Shown: positions 26,474-34,525 of the stretch, in pieces
Position numbering within the stretch: the stretch's first letter is position 1
Layout: each line of letters opens with the position of its first letter
Assembly: GCA_963756745.1 (NCBI GenBank)
Contig: CAVWOU010000009.1
Location: 262,623 to 326,622 of the forward strand
Reading direction: 5' to 3'
DNA length: 64,000 nucleotides
Origin: DASPWW01 sp963756745
GTDB lineage: Bacteria; Actinomycetota; Thermoleophilia; Solirubrobacterales; 70-9
The notes under the pieces: model-generated
What the model saw: only the letters and a program-made list of their open reading frames with translations
Database searches by the model: none
What the model was told of the DNA's origin: nothing
Program-made: the position numbers and the translations under genes

Positions 26474-27015
26474 GCGGGCGGATCGAGATCCGCCGCGAGC
26501 TCCGCGAGGGCGATCTCGAGGAGATCGTCGCGTTCCACGGGCGCGTCTACGGTCGCGAGTATGGCGTCGACGATCGCTTCGAGGAGATGGTCGCCGGGGC
26601 CGTCGGGGACGCCATCCGGCGCGGCTATCCCTGCGAGCGCGAGCGCGTGTGGATCGTCGAGCGCGGCGGCGAGTTCGCCGGCTGCCTCGCGCTCACCGAC
26701 GAGGGCGACGACACCGGTGCGGTCCGGTGGTTCGTGTTGCACCCCTCCGTCCGGGGGCGCGGGCTCGGCCGGCGGCTGATGGACGAGCTGATGTCGGAAG
26801 CGCAGGAGCTCGGCTTCGAGCGGCTGAAGCTCGAGACCTTCAGCGACCTGACCGTCGCCGCGGGCATGTACCGCTCGTACGGATTCGAGATCGTCGACGA
26901 GGACACCCGGCCCCGGTGGGGCCGGGACACCATCACCTACCAGTACTACGAGTTGGACCTCGCGAGGCGCGCCCGCGACGAGGCCGCCATGGACCCCGTC
27001 GCGGGATCGGCCTAG
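26470..27015 (+). CDS. GNAT-family N-acetyltransferase
   Basis: 181 residues. The acetyl-CoA-binding motif A is HPSVRGRGLGRRLMDELM (R/Q-x-x-G-x-G/A), preceded by the strand AVRWFVLH and followed by motif B SYGFEIVDEDTRPRWG, all typical of GNAT enzymes. It transfers an acetyl group to an amine; the substrate is unknown. The gene is coupled by ATGA to the small gene before it and lies in the LysR-divergent unit. No signal or membrane segment is seen. Confidence 0.88.
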   Translation: MSGRIEIRRELREGDLEEIVAFHGRVYGREYGVDDRFEEMVAGAVGDAIRRGYPCERERVWIVERGGEFAGCLALTDEGDDTGAVRWFVLHPSVRGRGLGRRLMDELMSEAQELGFERLKLETFSDLTVAAGMYRSYGFEIVDEDTRPRWGRDTITYQYYELDLARRARDEAAMDPVAGSA

Positions 27016-27031
27016 CTGCGCCGCTACGGAC

Positions 27032-27388
27032 TCAGGTCAGCTCGTCGAGCTGGGCCATTCCTCGCTGGAGCTGAGCGCCAAGCTCGTCTCCAGTGATCCC
27101 CGAGACGACGCCGAGCGATTCCACTATGAGGTTCGCGCGCGTGAGCATCACCGCGAACTCCTCGCTGCGCTGGATCTCGTCGAGTGCCTCGGCTTCACCC
27201 TGAAGGATCGCGAATCCGTTCAGATCGCCGCCGTGGGGGGTCAGGAACGCGACCTGAAGGCTCTCGATCTTTCCCTCGCTTTGCAGCCTCCCCCAGTACT
27301 CGACGCTTTCCTGAAAGACGTTCTGCGCCTGTCGCTCGCGGCCCCTGACCGGGGATCCCCAGCCCAGGAACAGGATCGAATCGGCCAT
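27032..27388 (-). CDS. Small ferredoxin-barrel-like protein of unknown function
   Basis: 118 residues from the ATG at 27388, which follows AAGGAGG at a good distance; a longer in-frame start at 27505 lacks support. The sequence MADSILFLGWGSPVRGRERQAQNVFQESVEYWGRLQSEGKIES ... GDLNGFAILQGEAEALDEIQRSEEF resembles YCII/ABM-type single-domain proteins, with the helix-strand-helix order and a GFAIL strand. No catalytic residue is clear. It is transcribed divergently from the MoxR operon. Confidence 0.7.
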   Translation of the reverse strand: MADSILFLGWGSPVRGRERQAQNVFQESVEYWGRLQSEGKIESLQVAFLTPHGGDLNGFAILQGEAEALDEIQRSEEFAVMLTRANLIVESLGVVSGITGDELGAQLQRGMAQLDELT

Positions 27389-27489
27389 CTCACTACCTCC
27401 TTGTGTCGTCCAGAGCTCTGCCGTCACCGTAGGCGAGTGATCCGCCCAGGTCAATCTCGCTGGGACGCGCCGGTCCGTAACATGACCGC

Positions 27490-28440
27490 GTGGCCACGCT
27501 GCCACAGCTCGACCCTCCGGGAGTGGCGGAGGTAGGCGGGAGACTGCGGGACAACATCCGGCGGGCGCTCAAGGTTCGCGACGAGGTCATCCGCGATCTG
27601 CTCGTCGCGCTGATCGCCGACGGGCACATCCTGATCGAGGACTTTCCGGGCGTCGGCAAGACGGCGCTGGCGCGCGCGCTCGCGCGCTCGGTCGACGCCG
27701 AGTACGCGCGCGTGCAGTGCACCGCCGACCTGCTGCCCGCCGACGTGATCGGGACCACCGTCTTCGACCAGCAGGCGGCCGAGTTCGAGTTCCACCCCGG
27801 CCCGGTGTTCGCGAACGTCGTCCTCATCGACGAGATCAACCGCGCATCGCCGAAGACGCAGTCGGGGCTGCTCGAGTGCATGCAGGAGCGGCGCGTGACC
27901 GTCGACCGCGAGTCGCACGAGCTGGCGCGGCCGTTCCTGGTCGTCGCGACCCAGAACCCGATCGAGTACGAGGGCACCTACCCGCTGCCCGAGGCGCAGC
28001 TCGATCGCTTCATGGTCCGGCTCGCGCTCGGCTACCCGTCTGCCGACGAGGAGGCCGACATGTTCGCCCAGCACGCGGAGCGCGACCGGGTTCTGGACCT
28101 GGAGCCGGTCGCCGAGCTGGGGACGGTGCTCGGCGCCCAGCGGGCCGCGGCGGCGGTCCACGGCGCCGAGCCGCTGCGCCGCTACGTGGTCGCGCTGTGC
28201 GAGGCGACCCGCGAGCACCCCGGGGTCGAGCTGGGCGCCAGCCCGCGCGCCGGCCTGATGCTGTTCCAGGCGGCCAAGGCGCTGGCCGCGCTGGAGGGCC
28301 GCGACCACGCGCTGCCCGACGACGTGCAGGCGCTGGCGGGCTCGGTGCTCGCCCACCGGCTGCTGCTCGGCCCCGGCGCGGTCGAGGACGAGCGCGAGGC
28401 GGTCGTCCGCGACGCGATCGAGCGCGTGCCGGCGCTGTAG
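27490..28440 (+). CDS. MoxR-family AAA ATPase
   Basis: 316 residues. Walker A FPGVGKTALA (52-61), Walker B VVLIDEINRA (about 111-120), the QSGLLECMQERRV sensor region and the arginine-bearing PEAQLDRFMVRLALG are all MoxR hallmarks, followed by a lid domain with GASPRAG. MoxR ATPases work as chaperone-like partners of DUF58/VWA proteins, and a DUF58 and a transglutaminase gene follow directly, a widespread three-gene set. The cluster probably handles assembly or quality control of membrane or envelope proteins. The start is GTG; no strong ribosome binding site is visible. Confidence 0.93.
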   Translation: MATLPQLDPPGVAEVGGRLRDNIRRALKVRDEVIRDLLVALIADGHILIEDFPGVGKTALARALARSVDAEYARVQCTADLLPADVIGTTVFDQQAAEFEFHPGPVFANVVLIDEINRASPKTQSGLLECMQERRVTVDRESHELARPFLVVATQNPIEYEGTYPLPEAQLDRFMVRLALGYPSADEEADMFAQHAERDRVLDLEPVAELGTVLGAQRAAAAVHGAEPLRRYVVALCEATREHPGVELGASPRAGLMLFQAAKALAALEGRDHALPDDVQALAGSVLAHRLLLGPGAVEDEREAVVRDAIERVPAL

Positions 28441-28452
28441 GCCGCAGACGCG

Positions 28453-29586
28453 ATGACCCCCGCCGCGCGCACGTCCTTGAAGCTCGCGGCGGCGCTGCTC
28501 GCGACGGGGCTGCTCTTCGACTCGCCGACGCTGCTCGTGCCGGGGGCGGGGCTGGCGCTGGCGGCCGCAGGCGCGTGGGCGTGGGTGGAGGCGGCGGCGC
28601 GCTCGGCACGGCTTGAGCGCCTGCGGGGGCCGGCGAGCGTGGTCGAGGGGGAGCCCTACCCGCTGCGGATCGTGGTGCGCCGCGGGCCGCTGCCGGTGCG
28701 CGGGGAGCTCAGCGACCCGTTGCTCGCCGAGCCGCTGCCGGTCCGGTCGCAGCTGCGCGGCCGCGCGACCCAGGTCTCGCACTCGATCGACTTCGCCCGT
28801 CGCGGCCGCCACCGGCTGGAGCCGGCGAGGCTGGCGGTCCGCGATCCGCTGGGGCTGCACGCGCGCGAGGTTCCGAGCGAGCACGGCGGCGAGCTGCTCG
28901 TGCTGCCGCGGATCGAGCCGGTGCGGGCCCCCGGCGAGAGCAACGGGGGTGCCGGCGAGGGGGAGTCCGAGGAGCTCGGCGACGGCGGCGGCGTGTCGGC
29001 GCTCGAAGCGCGCGCGGTCGATTTCGAGATCGACGGCCTGCGCCCGTACCGCGAGGGAAGCCCGGCGAGCCGCATCCACTGGCCGGCGGTGGCGCGGACG
29101 GGGGAGCTGATCGAGCGCCGGCTCGTCGACGGCGGCGACCGCTCGCCGCTGGTGGTGCTCGACGCCGAGCGGCCCGAGAGCGAGGAGTCGCTCGACATGG
29201 CGGTGCGCGCGGCGGGGTCGCTGTGCGTGCACCTGGCGCGGGCGGCGGGCGGCTGCGCGCTGCTGCTCGCGCGCGAGCGCCGCCCGCTCGCGGTCGACGC
29301 CGAGCTGCGCGCGTGGCCGGTGGCACACGCGAAGCTCGCGCTCGTCGAGGCGGGTGGTGGGACGCCGGCGGTCGGCCGCGCCGGTCACACCGGCGCGATC
29401 CTGTGGGTGACCGCGCGCGGCGGCCCGATGCCGCGCGCCGCGCGCGGGCCGTCGGCGCCCTCGTTCGTGGTCTCGCCGCACCCGGTCGCCGGCGCGCCGG
29501 TCGCGTTCGAGGTCGCCGGGTGCGCGGGGCAGGCGCTCGGCGCCGCCGCGCGGCGGCGCGCCCGAGCGAGGAGGGCGGCGGCGTGA
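28453..29586 (+). CDS. DUF58 (VWA-like) membrane-anchored protein
   Basis: 377 residues. Two hydrophobic helices at about 8-45 are followed by a beta-sandwich region and the DUF58 core ARAVDFEIDGLRPYREGSPASRIHWPAVARTGELIERRLVDGGDRSPLVVLD, where RxYxxGDxxRxIxW-like residues mark the family. DUF58 proteins are VWA-related partners of MoxR ATPases. The gene lies 12 bases after moxR and overlaps the transglutaminase GTG (GTGA), so all three are translated together. The C-terminus is Arg/Ala-rich. Confidence 0.9.
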   Translation: MTPAARTSLKLAAALLATGLLFDSPTLLVPGAGLALAAAGAWAWVEAAARSARLERLRGPASVVEGEPYPLRIVVRRGPLPVRGELSDPLLAEPLPVRSQLRGRATQVSHSIDFARRGRHRLEPARLAVRDPLGLHAREVPSEHGGELLVLPRIEPVRAPGESNGGAGEGESEELGDGGGVSALEARAVDFEIDGLRPYREGSPASRIHWPAVARTGELIERRLVDGGDRSPLVVLDAERPESEESLDMAVRAAGSLCVHLARAAGGCALLLARERRPLAVDAELRAWPVAHAKLALVEAGGGTPAVGRAGHTGAILWVTARGGPMPRAARGPSAPSFVVSPHPVAGAPVAFEVAGCAGQALGAAARRRARARRAAA

Positions 29587-31874
29587 GCGTCGGCCGCTGG
29601 ACGCTCGACCGCGCGACCGCGGTGCGGCTGGCGGCGTTCGCGCTGCTGGCGGCGCTCGCCGCGGCGCAGTGGATGCGCCTGATCGAGCAGCCGCCGGCCG
29701 GACGGGTCGCGCTCGCGGTCGGCGTCCTGGTCGTCGGCGCAACCCTGATCGCCGCGCTCGCCGCCCGCCGCCCGTCGCGCGCGGCCGGCGTGGCCCTCGC
29801 CACGCTCGCCGCGCTCCTCGCGGTCGCGGCTGGCCTGGCAGCGGTCGGCGTCCCCGTCCGCCTGCTCGAGCCGGGGAGCTGGGGCGCGCTCGCGCGCGAG
29901 CTCGGCGGCGGGTTCGCCGGACTCACCGGCGACGTCGAGTACCCCTACGGGGGCACCAACGAGTGGACCCGGATCGTGATCCTGGCGGGGCTGCCGGTGG
30001 CGCTCGGGCTCGCCGCCGCACTCGCCTTCCGCCCCGGCGACTCGCCGCGCGCCCGGCGCATCGCGCCGCTCGTCGTCCTCGTCGCGACCTTCGGCGTCGG
30101 GGCCACCGTGGTCGAGCCCGCCGAGCCGCTCCTGTGGGGGGTGCTGCTGATGGTCGCGATCGCCGCCTGGCTGTGGCTCCCCTCGCTGCGGCCCCGCGAG
30201 GTGCTCGCCGGCGCTGCGTTTGCCCTCGCCGCCGGGGTGGCGGCGATGCCGCTCGCCGCGGCACTCGACCACCAGCGGCCGTGGATCGACTTCCGCGACT
30301 GGCAGCTGGGGCGCGACGCCCCCAACACGTTCGACTGGAACCACAGCTACGGGCCGATCGACTGGCCACGCGAGGGGACCGCGGTCGCAGCGCTGGAGAG
30401 CGAGCACTCCCAGTACTGGAAGACCGCTGTGCTGGACGAGTTCGACGGCCGCCGCTGGCTGCGCTCCGAGCGCAGCACCACCGAGCGCGCCGAGCTCCCC
30501 ACCCAGGTCGAGGGCGGCCGCCCGGGAGCGACGCTGCAGCAACCGCACTCGGAGTGGATCGAGACGATCGACGTCACGATCGGTCCGCTGCAGAGCCAGT
30601 TCGTGCTCGGCGCCGGCGCACTGGTCACCGTGCAGGGGCTGGATGGCATCGTGCCGCGTCCCGATGGCAGCACTCTCGTCGAGGAGCCGCTCGGCGAGGG
30701 CGATTCCTACTCCGCAGTCGCCTACGTCCCCGACCCCTCCCCGCGCCAGCTGCGGGCCGCGCCAGACCGCTATCCCTCCGTCCTCTCCCGCTACACGGAG
30801 ATCACCCTGCCGGGGCGGCCGGAGCCGGCCGAGCAGCAGTTCGTGACGCCGGCGCCGTTCACGACCGTGCAGGTCCCGCTCCGCGGCGGCGCCGACCGGG
30901 CCAGCGATCGCGCGGCAAGCCGCGCGATCGCCACCTCCCCCTACGCCCCCACCCTCCGCCTCGTCCGCGGCCTCACCGCCGGCGCCCCGACCGCGTACGC
31001 GGCCGCGCGGGCGATCGAGCGCCACCTCCAGACAGGCTTCACCTACAACGAGAATCCGCCCCGCCACCACCTCCCGCTGAACGCGTTCCTGTTCGACGAC
31101 CGCTTCGGCTACTGCCAGCAGTTTTCGGGCGCAATGGCGCTGATGCTGCGCATGGCCGGGATCCCGAGCCGCGTCGCGACCGGCTTCAGTCCCGGCACCC
31201 CGGATCCCGAGAAGAAGCACCGCTACATCGTCGAGGACCGCGACGCCCACTCCTGGGTCGAGGCCTACTTCCCCACGATCGGCTGGGTCACCTTCGACCC
31301 CACCCCGCTCAGCGCTCCCGCCGCCGGCCGCACAAGCGGCGCCAGCTTCACCGCCGGCTTTGGCGACCTCGATCTCAGCGGCATCCAGGGCGCCGCCCGC
31401 AAGGAGTTCCTGCCCGGCCGCGGCGCCGTCACCGCCGCCGACTCCTCCTCGGGCAGTCCGGTTCCGGCTTGGACGATCCCCGCCGCGATCGCGGCCCTCG
31501 CGCTGCTTGCCCTGGCGGCGATCGCGATCGCGTCTGCCGCCCGCCGCCTCCGGTACGCCCGCCTCACACCCGCCGAGCGCGCCGACGCCCACCTCCGCGA
31601 GCTCCCCGGCGCCCTCGCCCGCCTCGGCTGGCCGTTGGCACCCGCCGAGACCCTCCTCGCGCTCGAGCGCCGGCTCTATAGCTACCGCAAGGACGCCGCC
31701 GTCCGGATTGTGGCGAAGCTCCGCGCGGGTCGCTTCTCCCCGACCGCCGACGACATCCCGACCCTCGCGGACCGCCGCGCCATGCGCGACGACTTCGCTG
31801 GTGGCGACGGCCTTCGCGCCCGCCTCCGCGGTCTATTCGCCCTTCCACCGGGCGGACCGACCCGCTCGGTGTAG
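29583..31874 (+). CDS. TgpA-like transglutaminase with N-terminal membrane domain
   Basis: 763 residues. The N-terminal half has six or more membrane helices in the DUF3488/TgpA pattern (to about residue 230). A large extracytoplasmic region then holds the transglutaminase core: FGYCQQFSGAMALMLRMAGIP with the catalytic Cys near 510, RDAHSWVEAYFP (His near 555) and GWVTFDPTP (Asp near 571). One further membrane helix at about 630-652 precedes a cytoplasmic tail with a DUF4129-like helical pattern. TgpA proteins are needed for viability in Pseudomonas aeruginosa (known for the family), acting on the periplasmic face. The start is GTG overlapping the DUF58 stop. Confidence 0.93.
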   Translation: MSVGRWTLDRATAVRLAAFALLAALAAAQWMRLIEQPPAGRVALAVGVLVVGATLIAALAARRPSRAAGVALATLAALLAVAAGLAAVGVPVRLLEPGSWGALARELGGGFAGLTGDVEYPYGGTNEWTRIVILAGLPVALGLAAALAFRPGDSPRARRIAPLVVLVATFGVGATVVEPAEPLLWGVLLMVAIAAWLWLPSLRPREVLAGAAFALAAGVAAMPLAAALDHQRPWIDFRDWQLGRDAPNTFDWNHSYGPIDWPREGTAVAALESEHSQYWKTAVLDEFDGRRWLRSERSTTERAELPTQVEGGRPGATLQQPHSEWIETIDVTIGPLQSQFVLGAGALVTVQGLDGIVPRPDGSTLVEEPLGEGDSYSAVAYVPDPSPRQLRAAPDRYPSVLSRYTEITLPGRPEPAEQQFVTPAPFTTVQVPLRGGADRASDRAASRAIATSPYAPTLRLVRGLTAGAPTAYAAARAIERHLQTGFTYNENPPRHHLPLNAFLFDDRFGYCQQFSGAMALMLRMAGIPSRVATGFSPGTPDPEKKHRYIVEDRDAHSWVEAYFPTIGWVTFDPTPLSAPAAGRTSGASFTAGFGDLDLSGIQGAARKEFLPGRGAVTAADSSSGSPVPAWTIPAAIAALALLALAAIAIASAARRLRYARLTPAERADAHLRELPGALARLGWPLAPAETLLALERRLYSYRKDAAVRIVAKLRAGRFSPTADDIPTLADRRAMRDDFAGGDGLRARLRGLFALPPGGPTRSV

Positions 31875-31887
31875 GCTGCACAAAGAC

Positions 31888-31958
31888 GCGGGGTCCCGGA
31901 GGCTCCCAACCACTAAGGGTCCGAGCGAGCGGACCCATTGAGCCACTCGGGACCCCGC
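31888..31958. ncRNA. Strongly folded 71-nt element (candidate structured RNA or bidirectional terminator)
   Basis: Three nested stems can be drawn. The outer is GCGGGGTCCCG at 31888-31898 with CGGGACCCCGC at 31948-31958 (11 perfect pairs). The middle is GGCTC at 31901-31905 with GAGCC at 31940-31944. The inner is GGGTCCG at 31917-31923 with CGGACCC at 31930-31936, around the loop AGCGAG. TTCTTGT follows on the plus strand, and TCTTTGT on the minus strand. It lies between the convergent transglutaminase and small minus-strand genes. The asymmetrical internal loop (11 against 3 bases) is more elaborate than an ordinary terminator, but the site suits one. Confidence 0.55.
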
Positions 31959-32055
31959 TTCTTGTCGCGCGCGCCTTATCGTCGCCGCGATGAAGCCGGC
32001 GGCCCGCTCGTGGTCGAGACCCCCGGCAACCACAGCTGAGCTGCTCCGACGTCGG

Positions 32056-32247
32056 TTAGTGCGCGAGACCCTTGGGCTCATCGAGGTCGACGACGACCGC
32101 CAGCTTCGGATCGCGCCACATGAACACGACCTCGTTCGGGTCGAACTCGTAGCGGACCTCGTCCGGCTCGGGCAGCCCGGCATTCTCGATCAGCTCCCTC
32201 ATCCGCTGCTCCGCGTCGCGGTGGTTGGCAGTCCCCGTTTGCGCCAT
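32056..32247 (-). CDS. Small acidic protein of unknown function
   Basis: 63 residues starting at the ATG at 32247. The text AEQRMRELIENAGLPEPDEVRYEFDPNEVVFMWRDPKLAVVVDLDEPKG reads as a helix followed by a small beta-sheet. It is typical of conserved short actinobacterial proteins, but no family is recognised. A longer in-frame start at 32331 would overlap the toxin-antitoxin promoter and is not favoured. No strong ribosome binding site is seen. Confidence 0.6.
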   Translation of the reverse strand: MAQTGTANHRDAEQRMRELIENAGLPEPDEVRYEFDPNEVVFMWRDPKLAVVVDLDEPKGLAH

Positions 32248-32319
32248 GAGCGGACACTCACAGCGTCGCCTACACGGATCGCACGCAGTTCGTGCCGACT
32301 CCGTGTAAACCGTCGAACA

Positions 32320-32342
32320 CGTGCAATACACTCGATTGCACG
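32320..32342. promoter_or_regulatory. Inverted repeat at the antitoxin start (likely autoregulatory operator)
   Basis: CGTGCAAT (32320-32327) and ATTGCACG (32335-32342) form a perfect eight-base inverted repeat with a seven-base spacer, ending two bases before the antitoxin ATG at 32345. Ribbon-helix-helix antitoxins usually bind such dyads in their own promoters, so this is the expected operator of the following module. Confidence 0.6.
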
Positions 32343-32344
32343 AG

Positions 32345-32773
32345 ATGGCACGAACTATGTCAAACCTGACGATCAGGGTGGATCGGGAGACCCTGAACCG
32401 CCTCGAGGCTCGTCGGAGACGAGGGGGAGAATCAAAGGCCCGGCTCGCTCAGCGCTACATCGCCGAGGGCATGGAGATGGAGGATCACCCAGGCATCGTG
32501 TTCCGGGACGGGCCCGGCGGGCGCCGACCGGGACTTGCCGGGGGACCCGACGTGTGGCAGGTGATCGCGGTGCTCAAGGGCTCCGGAAAGAAGCGGGAGG
32601 CGGCGATCCGCCACGCGGCGGAGTGGCTGAGCCTGCGAGCGGATCAGGTCCGCGCCGCGCTCGGCTACTACGCCAGCCACCAGCGAGAGGTGGACGAGTG
32701 GATCCGCCGCAACGATGAGGAGGCGGAGGCCGCCGAGTCCGCGTGGCAGCGCGAGCAAGAGCTGCTCGCTTGA
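32345..32773 (+). CDS. Antitoxin with ribbon-helix-helix N-terminus and DUF433-like C-terminus
   Basis: 142 residues. The beginning (MSNLTIRVDRETLNRLEARRRRGGESKARLAQRYIAEGM) is a ribbon-helix-helix DNA-binding pattern. The rest (HPGIVFRDGPGGRRPGLAGGPDVWQVIAVLKGSGKKREAAIRHAAEWLSLRADQVRAALGYYASHQREVDEWI) matches DUF433-type domains with their helix-turn-helix. The last bases overlap the toxin start (TTGA). Pairing with a DUF5615 protein is a known toxin-antitoxin arrangement. The start could also be the ATG at 32357. Confidence 0.82.
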   Translation: MARTMSNLTIRVDRETLNRLEARRRRGGESKARLAQRYIAEGMEMEDHPGIVFRDGPGGRRPGLAGGPDVWQVIAVLKGSGKKREAAIRHAAEWLSLRADQVRAALGYYASHQREVDEWIRRNDEEAEAAESAWQREQELLA

Positions 32774-33135
32774 GGCTTCTGCTCGACGAGATGTATCCGT
32801 ATTCGATCGCGGAGCAGCTGCGCGCACGCGGTCACGACGTCGTCGCCGTCGGCGAGCGGCCCGCGCTCCGCGGCGCCCCGGACGCGACCATATTCGCCGC
32901 CGCCCAGGAGCAGCGTCGCGCGATTGTGACCGACGACGTCGGGTTTCGCGCGATCGAGGCCGAGCATCGCGCCCGCGGCGAGCCGCATCACGGCGTCATC
33001 TTCACGACGAATCGGCGGTTCCCGCGCGGTCGCGCCGCGACCGTCGGGCGCCTGGTGCGGGCCCTCGACCGGTTTCTGTCGCACCAGGCATCCAGCCTCG
33101 CCGACGGCCCGAGCTTCACCTGGTGGCTGCGATAG
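32770..33135 (+). CDS. DUF5615 PIN-like toxin
   Basis: 121 residues from the TTG at 32770. The opening LRLLLDEMYPYSIAEQLRARGHDVVAVGERPALRGAPDATIFAAAQEQRRAIVTDDVGF has the acidic residues of a compact PIN nuclease: LLDEM near the N-terminus, PDATI, and TDDVGF. DUF5615 proteins are toxin partners of DUF433-type antitoxins and are expected to cut RNA. The TTGA overlap with the antitoxin stop couples their synthesis and keeps toxin below antitoxin. The final residues PSFTWWLR are unusual but the frame is intact. Confidence 0.85.
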   Translation: MRLLLDEMYPYSIAEQLRARGHDVVAVGERPALRGAPDATIFAAAQEQRRAIVTDDVGFRAIEAEHRARGEPHHGVIFTTNRRFPRGRAATVGRLVRALDRFLSHQASSLADGPSFTWWLR

Positions 33136-33213
33136 CACCGGCGCACGCTCCGCACGCGAAATCCACGCGGTTCGTGCCCAGTCTGCGTCTACTGGTAACG
33201 GAAACCGCGAGAT

Positions 33214-33231
33214 GCGGTTCCGCGGAACCGC
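33214..33231. terminator. Perfect 18-bp palindrome between convergent genes
   Basis: GCGGTTCCGCGGAACCGC is an exact palindrome in the 122-base gap between the toxin and the convergent coiled-coil gene. It is well placed to end transcripts from both sides. There is no loop and no T-tract, so it may instead be a protein-binding site. Confidence 0.4.
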
Positions 33232-33257
33232 GACCCCGGCCTCTGAAGAAGGGCTCC

Positions 33258-33518
33258 CTACGCGCGCGTGATGACCACGCTCGCGAGCGTCGCAAGCACG
33301 GCGATGATCATGCCGCCGGACGTCTGGACGATCAGCCGGTGGAGCGCGTCGAGCCTTGTGTTGACACCGTCGAACCGGGCGTTGACGCCGTCGAACCGGG
33401 CGTTGATCTCGGTGCGGAACTGACGCAGGTCCGCATCGACGCGGTTGAAACCATCATCCACTCGACGAGACAGATCGTCCAGGCGCTCGTCGGTCCAGGT
33501 GGCGCGCGTTCCCTCCAT
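33258..33518 (-). CDS. Short coiled-coil protein with C-terminal membrane anchor
   Basis: 86 residues from the ATG at 33518. A heptad region (DERLDDLSRRVDDGFNRVDADLRQFRTEINARFDGVNARFDGVNTRLDALHRL) ends in a transmembrane helix (GGMIIAVLATLASVVITRA). The repeated RFDGVN units are typical of small trimeric coiled-coil membrane proteins often annotated as hypothetical. It would project its coiled coil from the membrane; a function is not known. A GTG at 33548 is a weaker alternative start. Confidence 0.72.
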   Translation of the reverse strand: MEGTRATWTDERLDDLSRRVDDGFNRVDADLRQFRTEINARFDGVNARFDGVNTRLDALHRLIVQTSGGMIIAVLATLASVVITRA

Positions 33519-33623
33519 GGACACCCAGAATAGACGTCCCGGGGTCACGAAACGCGCGCAGGTCGTGCCGACCCTGGAGCGAACGAGGGCTTCGCATCGC
33601 GCGCGCCCCTATCCTCGCCCGCG

Positions 33624-34430
33624 ATGAACCCGCGCAAGATGGTCGGGGCCCACCTCGCCCCCGACGACCCGCTCGGCGAGGCCGAGGCGGTCGGCGCCGA
33701 CTGCGTCCAGATCTTCCTCTCGGACCCCCAGGGATGGGAGAAGCCGCCGCCGCGCGAGGACGCCGCCGAGCTGCGGGACTCGCCGATGCCGCTGTACGTC
33801 CACGCCCCCTACCTGATCAACGTGTGCTCGCCGCGCAACAACGTCCGCTACGGCTCGCGCAAGATCCTCCAGCAGACCTGCGAGGCCGCCGCCGACGTCG
33901 GCGCCGCCGCGGTGATCGTCCACGCCGGCCACGCCGACGACGAGATCGCCGAGGGAATCGGCCGCTGGGAGCGCACCCTGGACATGCTCGAGTCCGAGGT
34001 CCCGGTCTACATCGAGAACACCGCCGGCGGCGACAAGGCCGTCGCCCGCCGCTTCGACGACCTCGCGCGGCTGTGGGAGCGGATCGCAAACGCCGACCAC
34101 GGCATCGACCTCGGCTTCTGCTTCGACACCTGCCACGCCCACGCCGCCGGCGAGGAGCTCGACGACGCCGTCGATCGCGTCCGCGCCGCCAGCGGCCGGA
34201 TCGACCTCCTGCACGCCAACGACTCCCGCGACCCGCCCGGAACCGGCGCCGACCGCCACGCCAACCTCGGCCGCGGCGAGATCGGCGCCGAGCGCCTTCA
34301 AGCGATGATCAAGTCCTGCGGCGGCCCGGTCGTCGTCGAGACCCCGGGCACCGCGGCCGACCTGCGCTCCGACATCGAGTTCGTGCGTGCTGCGCTCCCC
34401 GCGACCCGCCGGAGGAAATCGAAGCGGTGA
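33624..34430 (+). CDS. Endonuclease IV-like AP endonuclease (xylose isomerase-like TIM barrel)
   Basis: 268 residues with the signatures of the Nfo family in order: VGAHLAPDDPLGEAEAVGADCVQIFLSDPQGW, PLYVHAPYLINVCSP, AAVIVHAGH, VPVYIENTAGG, GFCFDTCHAHAAG and LLHANDSRDPPGTGADRHANLGRGEIG. The His, Glu and Asp residues in these blocks bind the three zinc ions. The enzyme cuts DNA 5' of abasic sites in base-excision repair. The family also contains other sugar-phosphate TIM barrels, but the DRHANLGRGEIG block favours endonuclease IV. No operon partner is evident. Confidence 0.88.
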   Translation: MNPRKMVGAHLAPDDPLGEAEAVGADCVQIFLSDPQGWEKPPPREDAAELRDSPMPLYVHAPYLINVCSPRNNVRYGSRKILQQTCEAAADVGAAAVIVHAGHADDEIAEGIGRWERTLDMLESEVPVYIENTAGGDKAVARRFDDLARLWERIANADHGIDLGFCFDTCHAHAAGEELDDAVDRVRAASGRIDLLHANDSRDPPGTGADRHANLGRGEIGAERLQAMIKSCGGPVVVETPGTAADLRSDIEFVRAALPATRRRKSKR

Positions 34431-34525
34431 AGTTCGCGAGCCGGCGCGCTCACTCACCGTAGTTTCTCCCTCGAGATCACCTCAGGCGAAGCGGACTGGC
34501 CCGTAGCCGCCCGCGCCTCGCTCAG

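Noticed and set aside
27451..29742. A 763-residue open frame on the minus strand across the MoxR and DUF58 genes
   Set aside because: It is an antisense shadow. The plus-strand frames carry full MoxR and DUF58 motifs; the minus-strand text is Arg/Pro/His-rich without domains, as is usual for antisense frames in GC-rich DNA.
31888..31958. The folded element as a tRNA
   Set aside because: It has no T-arm GTTCRA, no anticodon-loop pattern and the stems are nested rather than cloverleaf.
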